This document shows, piece by piece, positions 1 to 7,433 of a DNA stretch of 12,825 nt. Positions within the stretch are counted from its first letter, which is position 1. The number at the start of each line of letters is the position of its first letter. The position numbers were made by a program, and so were the translations under genes. Source of the DNA: Planctomycetaceae bacterium (GTDB taxonomy: Bacteria; Planctomycetota; Planctomycetia; Pirellulales; Thermoguttaceae); NCBI GenBank assembly GCA_031254675.1, contig JAIRTV010000193.1, positions 1 to 12,825 of the forward strand, written 5' to 3'. The notes below the pieces were generated by a model, which was given only the letters and a program-made list of their open reading frames with translations, ran no database searches and was not told the DNA's origin.

Positions 1-21
1 AAAAAAAACGCGAACGGTTAC

Positions 22-168
22 TTTGACTTAATATTGGCTTTGTTTGGCTTAACATTGGTCTCGTTTGGCTTAACATTGGTCTCGTTTGGCTTAACATTGG
101 TCTCGTTTGGCTTAACATCGGTCTCGTTTGGTTTAACATTGGTCTCGTTTGGCTTAACATTGGATTCG
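22..168. repeat. 21-bp tandem repeat array A (7 units)
   Basis: Seven head-to-tail 21-bp units. The consensus is TTTGGCTTAACATTGGTCTC plus a final G. The first unit (22-42) is degenerate. Units at 43-63, 64-84 and 85-105 are identical, the next two carry one change each, and the last (148-168) has GATTCG instead of GTCTCG. Because 21 is a multiple of three and one frame lacks stops, the array reads as a heptapeptide repeat (SFGLTLV), but that frame opens only at a TTG and has no protein-like sequence beyond the repeats. I treat it as non-coding. A 21-bp period equals about two helical turns, so protein or bending sites would fall on one face of the DNA. Confidence 0.95.
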
Positions 169-249
169 GGGAACTCCCCAGAGTTCTTGGGGAACTCCCC
201 AGCGATCTTGGGGAATTCCCCAGAGTTCTCGGGGAACTCCCAGCGTTTT
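168..249. repeat. 21-bp tandem repeat array B with GGGGAACTCCCC cores (4 units)
   Basis: Four 21-bp units start at 168, 189, 210 and 231, directly abutting array A and keeping the same period with a different sequence. Each unit holds a near-palindrome GGGGAACTCCCC; the third has the perfect palindrome GGGGAATTCCCC (210-221). The fourth lacks one C and decays. Spacers alternate between AGAGTTCTT and AGCGATCTT. GAGTTC (181-186) and GAACTC (192-197) form an additional inverted repeat, so several alternative hairpins are possible in RNA or single-stranded DNA. Its role is unknown. It lies about 230 bp upstream of the RND transporter start. Confidence 0.93.
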
Positions 250-479
250 GGCTTGAAACGCGGGAAGGCAACGCTTTATTTTATTATGCTGACAAACCGG
301 TTTGGGAACACTGTGTTGGCAATTTTTTACCCGCCCCAACCTCCAACCGTTAAACATTCGGGGAAAAAGCGCGAAAATTACTCTTTTTCGATTTGAAACT
401 ATTTGTTAGAATGATTTTTTCGAGGCAATGTTTTGGGAATTTTTGCGGATTGTTTCCGTCTGGACTGGATATTTTTAAC
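250..479 (+). other. leader region upstream of the RND transporter
   Basis: There is no gene here that I can support. The only hexamer resembling a -10 box is TAGAAT at 407-412 (5/6 to TATAAT), but there is no good -35 at the right spacing, so a promoter is only weakly suggested. In-frame TTG (393) and ATG (411) codons could extend the transporter, but the residues they add do not look like the start of this family. Confidence 0.4.
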
Positions 480-3380
480 ATGGAACGGAATCCAACACAC
501 ACCACCGAGGAGTCGTCGGTTTTTGCCAAACCGCTTGGCTCCTTAACCTATCTTTGTTGTCGAAATCCGGTTATTGTTTTGGTTTTCGCTTTTTTTATTG
601 CGGTTTTGTCGCTCTACTGGACTGCCGAACACCTTGGCTTCAAAATGAGTCGCCTCGACCTCATCAACCCCAATAGCGGTTTCAATCGACTTTGGCTCGA
701 CTATGTTGACGAATTCGGAGATAACAACGAAGTTGTCGTCGTCGTCGAAGGAAAAGGGAATGTCGAAACAATTCCCGTTCTCGAAACACTCTCCGAACGT
801 ATCGCCTGCTTTCCCGCATTGTTTCAAGGCGTTTTGCACGGAGTTGATCTTTCCGCAATACAACGCAAAGGATTGCATTATGTTCCCCTGCGCGAATTGG
901 AACTCATCCGAAAATTCGCCGCCGAATCCGCCCAAATCACAAACGGTCACTGGGAACTACTCGCCGTCAACTCCATGCTCGACTCATTAACATACCGCCT
1001 AAAACAATCCCCCCAAAACGAAACCATTGCCCCAACCCTATTACACGAACTCGATTCCTTCTCTCTCAGTCTTGCCAACGCCTTCGGGTCAAGCCCGAGT
1101 TACGGTTCCCCCTGGTCGGCAATTCAAACCCCACAAGCCCCAATCCCCGATATCGTCGCCGCATGCAGCCAAAACGAAATGAATTACTTTTTGTTTCCAA
1201 CACAAAACGGCGTCATCGGGTTCGTCCTCCTCAAACTCGCCGATATCGATAAAACAAAATTAGCCCAAGGAAAAGAATCCATCGCCAAACTACGCCAAAT
1301 CGTCACCGAAGTACGCGAAAAAAATCCGTCCATCCAAATCGGTTTGACCGGCATGCCCATCCTCGAAAACGACGAAATGGAACTCAGCAACGAAGCCATG
1401 TGTAAAGCATCCATTTTGGCATTGATCGGAGTCGGCGCCGTTTTCATGGCAGGATTCGGCGGAATCCGGCATCCCTTGCTGGCGCTGGTGGCTCTAATTA
1501 CCGCATTCGCCTGGACAATGGGATATATCACGTTGGCAGTCGGACACCTCAACATCTTGAGCATCTCCTTCGGCGCAATGCTCATCGGATTGGGAACCGA
1601 TTTTAGTGTTCATTATCTTGCCCGATACCTCGACCTGCGACAAAAAGGTTGGAACACGGAAACCGCCCTGTATCAAACCGCAACCGTTGTCGGTCCCGGT
1701 ATTCTCACCGGCGCCCTCACCACCGCCGCCGCATTTTATATGACCTCATTCACCGAATTTATCGGAATCGCCGAATTAGGAACCATTGCCGGAGGCGGAA
1801 TTATCTTTTGCGCCATGACAACATTTATGGTCTTTCCCGCCCTCATAACATTAACCGACGGAAACAAACCTCAACCACCCCAAAATAATCTGTTTGAAGT
1901 TCGAGGCATTTTGTCTCCCCTGTTCCGGTTTCCGGCAACAACATTAGCTCTTTTTATTGCCGGATTCGTGTTTCTCATGGTCGGCGTCCCAAAAGTATGG
2001 TACGACCACAACTTGCTCCACCTACAACCGGAAGGTCTCGAAAGTGTCGAACTAGAACAACGATTACTCGATATGGATGTCGAACAAGGCGGAAAAAATG
2101 TCTGGTTCGCGCTTTCCATTGCGGACACCCGAGAAGAATTGCTAAAACGAAAAGAAGTGTTCGCACAAAAATACCCCGAATTGAAAGTTGAAGAAATTGT
2201 CTCTTGGTTTCCCGAAACAGATTCGCAAAAAGTTTCGATGATTGAATCGCTTGCTCAAACGTTGCGGAATTTGCCGGAGCGTCCGCCGGAGATTCCGGTT
2301 GCTGCGCCGGAGATGGTTGGCAATTCGTTGGGGCGTTTGCAGGGACTTTTGGCGAACTCGCCATTCACCAACCCACAGAATCCAATCATTCTAAAACGTC
2401 TTGCCGAAACACGCGAAGTTATGCGGCGAATGAGTCAAGCCGAATATCAAACACGGATGTTGCAATATCAAAGTGCGGTTGCGGGTGATTTGCTGAGTCG
2501 GTTACAGATTTTGCGTTCCATGTCTCTCCCCGAACCGCCCACCGTCGAAGATTTACCGGAATCGTTGGTTGAGCGTTTCGTGGGAAAACGCGGTAAACAT
2601 CTCATGCGGATTTACACCACCGCAAATATTTGGGATATGGACGAAATGGAAAAATTCGTCAAAGCTGTTCGTGATGTTGACCCGAAAGCAACCGGCAGTC
2701 CGTTGCAAACGTATGAATCGTCGCTTCAAATGCAACAAGGATTTATTACGGCGGCGTTGTATGCTTTTGGGGCAATTGCTTTTTTTCTGTTGCTTGATTT
2801 CCGAAGTTGGCAAGCGTCTTTGGCGGCATTGCTTCCGATGTTTCTTGGGTTTGCCATGACGTTTGGTCTTCTCGGCTGGCTTGACTTACCGCTCAATCCG
2901 GCAAATATGATCGTGTTACCGTTAATTCTCGGAATTGGAATTGACGATGGAGTTCATTTGATTCACGATTACCGTACTCGCAAATGTTCCCGTTACCGAA
3001 TGACCGGTTCAACCGCAACATCTATTTTAATTACATCATTGACGACAATGATTGGTTTTGGCAGTATGATGATTGCGTCTCATCGTGGACTTCAAAGTTT
3101 GGGGCGTGTTTTGGTTATTGGCGTAACATGTTGCCTGATTACGTCGCTTATTATTCTGCCAATCCTGCTCTCGTTCCGAACTCGCAACGAAAAAGAAGAA
3201 CCGGAAACGATTGACGAATTGGAAGAACAAAATGCGTTGGAAATCCAATACGCCGACAAAGAAGTTGCCGACGAAACCGCCAACAACCCAACCCCCGAAG
3301 TGTACATTTACGAAGAATATACATCTCAACCGGTTGCGAAGCCGAAACGGTTGGTGCGTCGAAGCAGCGATGGTCCTTGA
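480..3380 (+). CDS. RND/MMPL-family exporter (HpnN-like), 966 aa
   Basis: Predicted inner-membrane proton-driven transporter of the RND superfamily, MMPL branch, resembling the exporters linked to hopanoid lipids (HpnN) and other hydrophobic cargo. The substrate is not known here. It has the duplicated RND layout: TM1 at about residues 30-48, a large extracytoplasmic loop, then a first membrane bundle at about 310-460 with the GTDFSVHY motif (372-379). A second loop is followed by a second bundle at about 755-900 with GIGIDDGVH (818-826). The Asp residues in these motifs are the expected proton-relay positions. The tail after about residue 900 is charged, acidic then basic (KPKRLVRR). Length is slightly above the roughly 860-880 aa usual for HpnN, mostly because of the tail. 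I chose ATG 480 because the sequence upstream lacks family character. Third codon positions are C-rich in the first two thirds and G/T-rich afterwards. It converges on the cupin gene. Confidence 0.88.
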   Translation: MERNPTHTTEESSVFAKPLGSLTYLCCRNPVIVLVFAFFIAVLSLYWTAEHLGFKMSRLDLINPNSGFNRLWLDYVDEFGDNNEVVVVVEGKGNVETIPVLETLSERIACFPALFQGVLHGVDLSAIQRKGLHYVPLRELELIRKFAAESAQITNGHWELLAVNSMLDSLTYRLKQSPQNETIAPTLLHELDSFSLSLANAFGSSPSYGSPWSAIQTPQAPIPDIVAACSQNEMNYFLFPTQNGVIGFVLLKLADIDKTKLAQGKESIAKLRQIVTEVREKNPSIQIGLTGMPILENDEMELSNEAMCKASILALIGVGAVFMAGFGGIRHPLLALVALITAFAWTMGYITLAVGHLNILSISFGAMLIGLGTDFSVHYLARYLDLRQKGWNTETALYQTATVVGPGILTGALTTAAAFYMTSFTEFIGIAELGTIAGGGIIFCAMTTFMVFPALITLTDGNKPQPPQNNLFEVRGILSPLFRFPATTLALFIAGFVFLMVGVPKVWYDHNLLHLQPEGLESVELEQRLLDMDVEQGGKNVWFALSIADTREELLKRKEVFAQKYPELKVEEIVSWFPETDSQKVSMIESLAQTLRNLPERPPEIPVAAPEMVGNSLGRLQGLLANSPFTNPQNPIILKRLAETREVMRRMSQAEYQTRMLQYQSAVAGDLLSRLQILRSMSLPEPPTVEDLPESLVERFVGKRGKHLMRIYTTANIWDMDEMEKFVKAVRDVDPKATGSPLQTYESSLQMQQGFITAALYAFGAIAFFLLLDFRSWQASLAALLPMFLGFAMTFGLLGWLDLPLNPANMIVLPLILGIGIDDGVHLIHDYRTRKCSRYRMTGSTATSILITSLTTMIGFGSMMIASHRGLQSLGRVLVIGVTCCLITSLIILPILLSFRTRNEKEEPETIDELEEQNALEIQYADKEVADETANNPTPEVYIYEEYTSQPVAKPKRLVRRSSDGP

Positions 3381-3400
3381 TTTGGCAATTCTCTGACGAT

Positions 3401-3949
3401 TCACGGACGTTGTTGAGCCGGTTTATCGGGAACAATTTGCGTACCGGAAGGACCCATCGCTGTTGTCTGAACAAGAACATCGCTGTCTTTTGCCCAAGTA
3501 AAATGCGGAATCCCTGCCGGTTCCGTCAAAAAACTACCGGGCGGAAGCGGAACAAGTTTTTGTACGTCAAATTCTTCACCGACACCGTAATAATAAGTTC
3601 CCGAAAGAACAACAACAGTTCGCGAATCGGTATGACGATGTGGAATGATTTGTTTTCCTTTTGGAATCAAAGTTCTTGTGACGTACAATCCTTCGGTTTT
3701 TGGATTGCCGACGAGGGTGATTGTTCGTGGCGCGGTATTGCGTTCGCCTTGTGGTTGCGGCGGGAAACGAAGCTCGTCGGGACTCAGGAACAGAAGCGGA
3801 ATTGTCGGCTGTTCGGCAACCGGCAATTCCGCTTGCGGTACTCGGGGCAACGGCGTCTGCCGTGTTCGTTGCCCCGCAAAAAGAACCACACAAACAAACG
3901 AAAAAATCAGAATCAAATAAAATGATTTGTGTGTCATAAATCGGATCAT
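3401..3949 (-). CDS. membrane-anchored or secreted single-domain cupin protein, 182 aa
   Basis: A small cupin with an N-terminal hydrophobic segment (about residues 9-25), which is a signal peptide or membrane anchor, so it should act outside the cytoplasm. A proline-rich linker precedes the beta-barrel. Cupin motif 1 is around 98-117 with H104 and H106 (PHRHTDSRT), and motif 2 is around 137-149 with PAGIPH and H149. The Glu expected after the HxH pair in metal-binding cupins is not at its usual place (Ser-Arg-Thr instead), so metal ligation may be by three His only, or altered. Start: ATG 3949 (MIRF) or ATG 3937 (MTHK, 178 aa); neither has a clear RBS. It lies 82 bp downstream of the oxidoreductase on the same strand, suggesting co-transcription. 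The ligand or reaction cannot be named from the sequence. Confidence 0.82.
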   Translation of the reverse strand: MIRFMTHKSFYLILIFSFVCVVLFAGQRTRQTPLPRVPQAELPVAEQPTIPLLFLSPDELRFPPQPQGERNTAPRTITLVGNPKTEGLYVTRTLIPKGKQIIPHRHTDSRTVVVLSGTYYYGVGEEFDVQKLVPLPPGSFLTEPAGIPHFTWAKDSDVLVQTTAMGPSGTQIVPDKPAQQRP

Positions 3950-4031
3950 GTTGTTTTCTAATACGGTTTTATACTTGTCGCCGTCCGGCAACCAATTATT
4001 AGAGCAAAGTCAAAAACTTCAAAAACTGATT

Positions 4032-5366
4032 TTATCGGATTGCGCTGAAACTCCAAGGTTCGCGTGCCGTCCAACTTCTCATTCGGTTTGCTTCGTCGTC
4101 TCCGATAAATTCTTCCTTGACGGGATCGAAACGTAGTTTTCGCTTCAACATCCAAGACAACGCAGCAGCATGACAGGCTAAGTGCGAATAACGTGTTGAG
4201 GTTGAACCACACGCCGGCAAAGATCGGGTCTTGACGCAATTAAAGAAATCACGAACATGCGCCGCCGGCGAAATTCCTCCAATATTTGTCGAAGGACGCA
4301 TTTCAGCTTTGAGAGATTCGGGATACACGGCAATTTTACCACTGTCGCCGGTTTCAACCCAACCTTCATCGCCTTCAAAACGAACCGGACAATCACCAAG
4401 CCCCATCCAACCTTCCGGACGCATAACAAGTTTAATTCCGTTAGCGTAAGTGGCGTACACTGTTCCGCCGTCCGCTTCATAATCAACCGGAGCCGTATTA
4501 TCTTCGGTTACTGCCCACTGGCAAAGATCAACCGTGTGCGCTCCCCAATCGTGAAGCCGCGCACCAGAATCCAAATCGTAATGCCCACGCCATTGAGCAT
4601 AAGCGTTTCCACCGCCGACATACTTCCAATTAAACGGACGCCACGGCGCCGGACCTAACCACAAATCCCAATCAACAACATTCTTGTCCGGAACCGGTTC
4701 CGCCGGAAGCCAATTATGAATAACGTTCAAATGATAAATCGAAGCGTGTACCGTGTGAATTTTGCCGAGTTTGCCGCTTCGCGCCAAATCAATTGCAAAC
4801 CGGAAATTATCAACACTTCGACGTTGCGTTCCCGCCTGAAACACAACACCAAAACGTTTAATCGCTTCGTCCAAAATTCGGCATTGTTCCATCGTAATAC
4901 AACACGGTTTCTCACTGTAAACATCTTTACCGGCTTGAGCGGCAAGAATGGACGCCAATGTATGCCATCGGTCTCCGGTCGCAATCAATACCGCATCAAT
5001 ATCATCACGTTGCAATAATTCACGGAAATCACGATAGACTTGACAATCCGTGTTGCCGTATTTTTCGTCGGCAATCTTTTTCACCGCCGCACGACGATCC
5101 GCTTGAACATCGCAAACTGCCCGAAATTGAACATCCGGCTGTTGCAACATAAACCCAAGAACATACGTGCCACGATTACGAATACCAATGCCGGCTAAGT
5201 TAATGCGGTTACTCGGAGCCACAACACCGTTCAAACCAAGCGATGTTGACGGCAAAAATGTCGGTAACATAATACCTGTTGCCGTCAACGTCAAAAATGA
5301 ACGACGCGAACTTTTTAATGCCTTAGAATCGGAATGATTTTGCCTTGTTTTCGTTGATGTTGTCAT
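4032..5366 (-). CDS. Tat-exported Gfo/Idh/MocA-family NAD(P)-dependent oxidoreductase, 444 aa
   Basis: Predicted dehydrogenase or related NAD(P)-using enzyme acting on a sugar or inositol-type substrate, exported folded by the Tat system as is common in Planctomycetota. Evidence: a twin-arginine signal SSRRSFLTLTATG (residues 19-31) followed by a hydrophobic stretch; a Rossmann fold with the glycine-rich motif GIGIRNRG (59-66); an acidic strand end CDVQADR (85-91); the family EKP motif (152-154), whose Lys is catalytic in characterised members; and a C-terminal alpha/beta substrate domain with HDWGAHTVDLCQWA. Length is normal for the exported planctomycete type. ATG 5366 is supported by GGAG 8 nt upstream. 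The substrate is unknown. The cupin downstream may work with it, but that is only inferred from position. Confidence 0.9.
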   Translation of the reverse strand: MTTSTKTRQNHSDSKALKSSRRSFLTLTATGIMLPTFLPSTSLGLNGVVAPSNRINLAGIGIRNRGTYVLGFMLQQPDVQFRAVCDVQADRRAAVKKIADEKYGNTDCQVYRDFRELLQRDDIDAVLIATGDRWHTLASILAAQAGKDVYSEKPCCITMEQCRILDEAIKRFGVVFQAGTQRRSVDNFRFAIDLARSGKLGKIHTVHASIYHLNVIHNWLPAEPVPDKNVVDWDLWLGPAPWRPFNWKYVGGGNAYAQWRGHYDLDSGARLHDWGAHTVDLCQWAVTEDNTAPVDYEADGGTVYATYANGIKLVMRPEGWMGLGDCPVRFEGDEGWVETGDSGKIAVYPESLKAEMRPSTNIGGISPAAHVRDFFNCVKTRSLPACGSTSTRYSHLACHAAALSWMLKRKLRFDPVKEEFIGDDEANRMRSWTAREPWSFSAIR

Positions 5367-5374
5367 TTGATTTG

Positions 5375-5378
5375 CTCC
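5375..5378 (-). promoter_or_regulatory. Shine-Dalgarno site of the Gfo/Idh/MocA gene
   Basis: On the minus strand GGAG stands 8 nt before the ATG at 5366 (GGAGCAAATCAAATG). It is the clearest ribosome binding site in the window, since most other genes here have none, and it fixes the start of this gene. Confidence 0.7.
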
Positions 5379-5416
5379 ACTTTTGGGACATGAATTTTAA
5401 TTTCAGATCAAGTTCA

Positions 5417-5431
5417 GTGATAATGTATCAC
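5417..5431. promoter_or_regulatory. GTGATA-ATG-TATCAC palindrome, candidate operator
   Basis: A perfect 6+6 bp inverted repeat with a 3-bp centre lies about 50 bp upstream of the oxidoreductase start, in the 243-bp gap between argS and that gene. The position suits a repressor or activator site controlling the oxidoreductase-cupin pair. I could not place convincing -35/-10 boxes around it, and the binding protein is unknown. Confidence 0.4.
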
Positions 5432-5609
5432 AAAAAACATACAATATTTCTGTTGTTCCGTTTTGGATAACAACAAACATCATTGATCAAATGATTAACA
5501 AATATACCAGAACCAATAAAGTATTACAATGTTGTCTGGAAGACGCGATATTGTCGGAAAGTTGGCGAGTACGAAGTTGTTGAACGGTTGGTCGCGGATG
5601 ATGTGGGAG

Positions 5610-7340
5610 TTACATTTTTTCGACGGTTTCAATTCCGAGAAGTTCCAACCCTTTTTGTAATATCCGTGCAGTAAGATCACAAAGTAAAAGCCGACTTATT
5701 TTAAGATCGTCGTTCGCTGCTTTCAATACCGGACATTGTTCAAAAAACACCGAATATCTGTTCGCTAACTCAAAAAGATAAGCAGTCAAAAAATTGGGAC
5801 GATAATCTCTAAGCGCCAACTCAATCGCCTCGCCAAACCGGAGCAACTCCAACGCCAAAGCTCGTTCTGCCGGTTCGGTCAACATGAGTTTTTCCGTTTT
5901 CGTTCGCAATTCCTTGATGTCAATATTACCTTTAACAAAAATACTCCGAACACGAGCGAATGCGTATTGCATATATGTTGCGGTATTTCCGTTCATGGCA
6001 AGCATTTTATCATAACTGAAAACATAATCACTTTCGCGATTTTGTGACAGATCCGCGTACACTATCGCTCCAATACCGATTCGCCGTGCTGTTTCTAATT
6101 GTTCTGATTGGGAGAGACCTAATTTATCGTTGGACTGCACAATCTCCAACGCCCGTTTTTCCGCTTCATTAAGTAATCCGTTCAATCCCACAGTATCACC
6201 GCTTCGCGTTTTGAACGGTTTACCATCCTCACTCAAAACCGTACCAAATTTAATATGCGTTAATTCAATATTTTCAATTCCCATCAACCGTACCGTTTTG
6301 AAAAGATGTTCAAAATGAAGCGATTGCCGAAAATCAACAACGTACAAAATCGCATCCGGTTTGAATGTTTCCATACGGTAACAAATTGTTGCCAAATCGG
6401 TTGTTCCGTACAAAAACGCACCGTCTTTTTTACGAATCAACATCGGAACTTCTTCGCCATCGAAAAACACTCCAACCGCCCCATCCGTTTCCCTTGCAAT
6501 TCCGCGTTTCAATAAATCATCAACAATGTTACCAAGCATGTTGTGATAAAAACTTTCACCCAATGTATAATCGAACGAAATATGAAACCGTTGATAAATC
6601 CGGTTGATTTCGTCCATAGAATAGGGCAACACTTCGTTCCATAGTTTGAGATTGTCGGCATTGCCGGCATGCAGTTTTGCCGTTTCCGCCAACACCGCCG
6701 CCGCAATTTCGTTATCCGGTTCGTCCGTCTTTTGACGAACAACACGATAAACCCGACTAAGTTCTTCGACCGGATTTTTTTGATAAGATTCGCGATCCAG
6801 AAAATTTCTATAACCATAAATAATCATTCCAAACTGCGTTCCCCAATCACCAAGATGATTGTCGGTAATAACGTGATGCCCCCAAAATTGCAACATTCGC
6901 GTAATCGCATTGCCAATCACCGTACTGCGAACATGACCAACATGCATCGGCTTGGCAACATTGGGACCGGAATAATCAACAAGATAGGTTTTTCGTTTCG
7001 ACGGCTCAATAACCGTAACACCAAGTCGGTTTTCATCGTCAATCGCTTTACGTAACAAATCAACTAAAAATTCGTTCCGCAACCGAAGATTAATAAAACC
7101 CGGTCCGGCAATTTCAGGCGGTTGGCATAAATCGTCAATTTTCAATCGCGCAACAATTTCAGCGGCAACTTCACGCGGTTGTTTCGATAATTTCTTCGCC
7201 AACGGCATTGCAAGATTCGCCTGAAAATCCCCAAACTTCGCGTCCTGCGAAGGACGAATCAAATCGGAATAAGATTCGGGATTGTCAATCAACCCCGTAA
7301 GAGCTAGAATAAAACGATCTTTGAGTATGTCTAAAATCAT
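5610..7340 (-). CDS. argS: arginyl-tRNA synthetase, 576 aa
   Basis: Class I aminoacyl-tRNA synthetase that charges tRNA-Arg with arginine in the cytoplasm. The N-terminal Add1 domain (about 1-100) includes KFGDFQANLAMPLAKKL. The catalytic core has VDYSGPNVAKPMHVGHVRST (121-140) containing the HIGH-type motif HVGH (133-136), then LGDWGTQFG (163-171). No canonical KMSKS is present; the equivalent region is EDGKPFKTRSGDTV (371-384), as is usual for ArgRS. The C-terminal anticodon-binding domain follows NGNTATYMQYAFARV (450-464) and ends in the typical GIETVEKM. Length fits the family (about 550-590). ATG 7340 has no obvious RBS. It lies 93 bp downstream of asnB on the same strand, so co-transcription is possible. 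Confidence 0.97.
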   Translation of the reverse strand: MILDILKDRFILALTGLIDNPESYSDLIRPSQDAKFGDFQANLAMPLAKKLSKQPREVAAEIVARLKIDDLCQPPEIAGPGFINLRLRNEFLVDLLRKAIDDENRLGVTVIEPSKRKTYLVDYSGPNVAKPMHVGHVRSTVIGNAITRMLQFWGHHVITDNHLGDWGTQFGMIIYGYRNFLDRESYQKNPVEELSRVYRVVRQKTDEPDNEIAAAVLAETAKLHAGNADNLKLWNEVLPYSMDEINRIYQRFHISFDYTLGESFYHNMLGNIVDDLLKRGIARETDGAVGVFFDGEEVPMLIRKKDGAFLYGTTDLATICYRMETFKPDAILYVVDFRQSLHFEHLFKTVRLMGIENIELTHIKFGTVLSEDGKPFKTRSGDTVGLNGLLNEAEKRALEIVQSNDKLGLSQSEQLETARRIGIGAIVYADLSQNRESDYVFSYDKMLAMNGNTATYMQYAFARVRSIFVKGNIDIKELRTKTEKLMLTEPAERALALELLRFGEAIELALRDYRPNFLTAYLFELANRYSVFFEQCPVLKAANDDLKISRLLLCDLTARILQKGLELLGIETVEKM

Positions 7341-7433
7341 GGAACGAAAATAACCGTCAAATAAAAATAGCCGGTTGCCGATGATTGTTCGTCCGACTTA
7401 TCTAATGTGCTGTTGCGAAAAAAAAATCTGTTA

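Noticed and set aside
22..249. CRISPR array
   Set aside because: The repeats are contiguous with no unique spacers, and no cas gene is present.
371..384. ArgRS apparently lacking KMSKS (residue numbers of the protein)
   Set aside because: Many arginyl-tRNA synthetases have a degenerate or absent KMSKS; the FKTRSGD segment here is typical, so this is not a defect.
34..396. 120-codon plus-strand frame with heptapeptide repeats (SFGLTLV, GNSPEFL)
   Set aside because: It exists because a 21-bp repeat without stops stays open. It begins only at TTG, the opposite strand is also open over array B, and the non-repeat part has no protein character.
3381..3400. Bidirectional terminator between the convergent RND and cupin genes
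   Set aside because: Only 20 bp separate the stops, and no stem followed by a T run is visible on either strand.
4257..4658. 133-codon plus-strand frame opposite the oxidoreductase
   Set aside because: Shadow of a strongly supported minus-strand gene; no family features. The same holds for the frames opposite the RND gene (543-950, 1184-1585, 1975-2364) and asnB (8249-8674).
5495..5680. Minus-strand frame crossing the argS stop
   Set aside because: It is in a different frame from argS, which ends with the normal C-terminus, and the sequence after the stop has no family resemblance.
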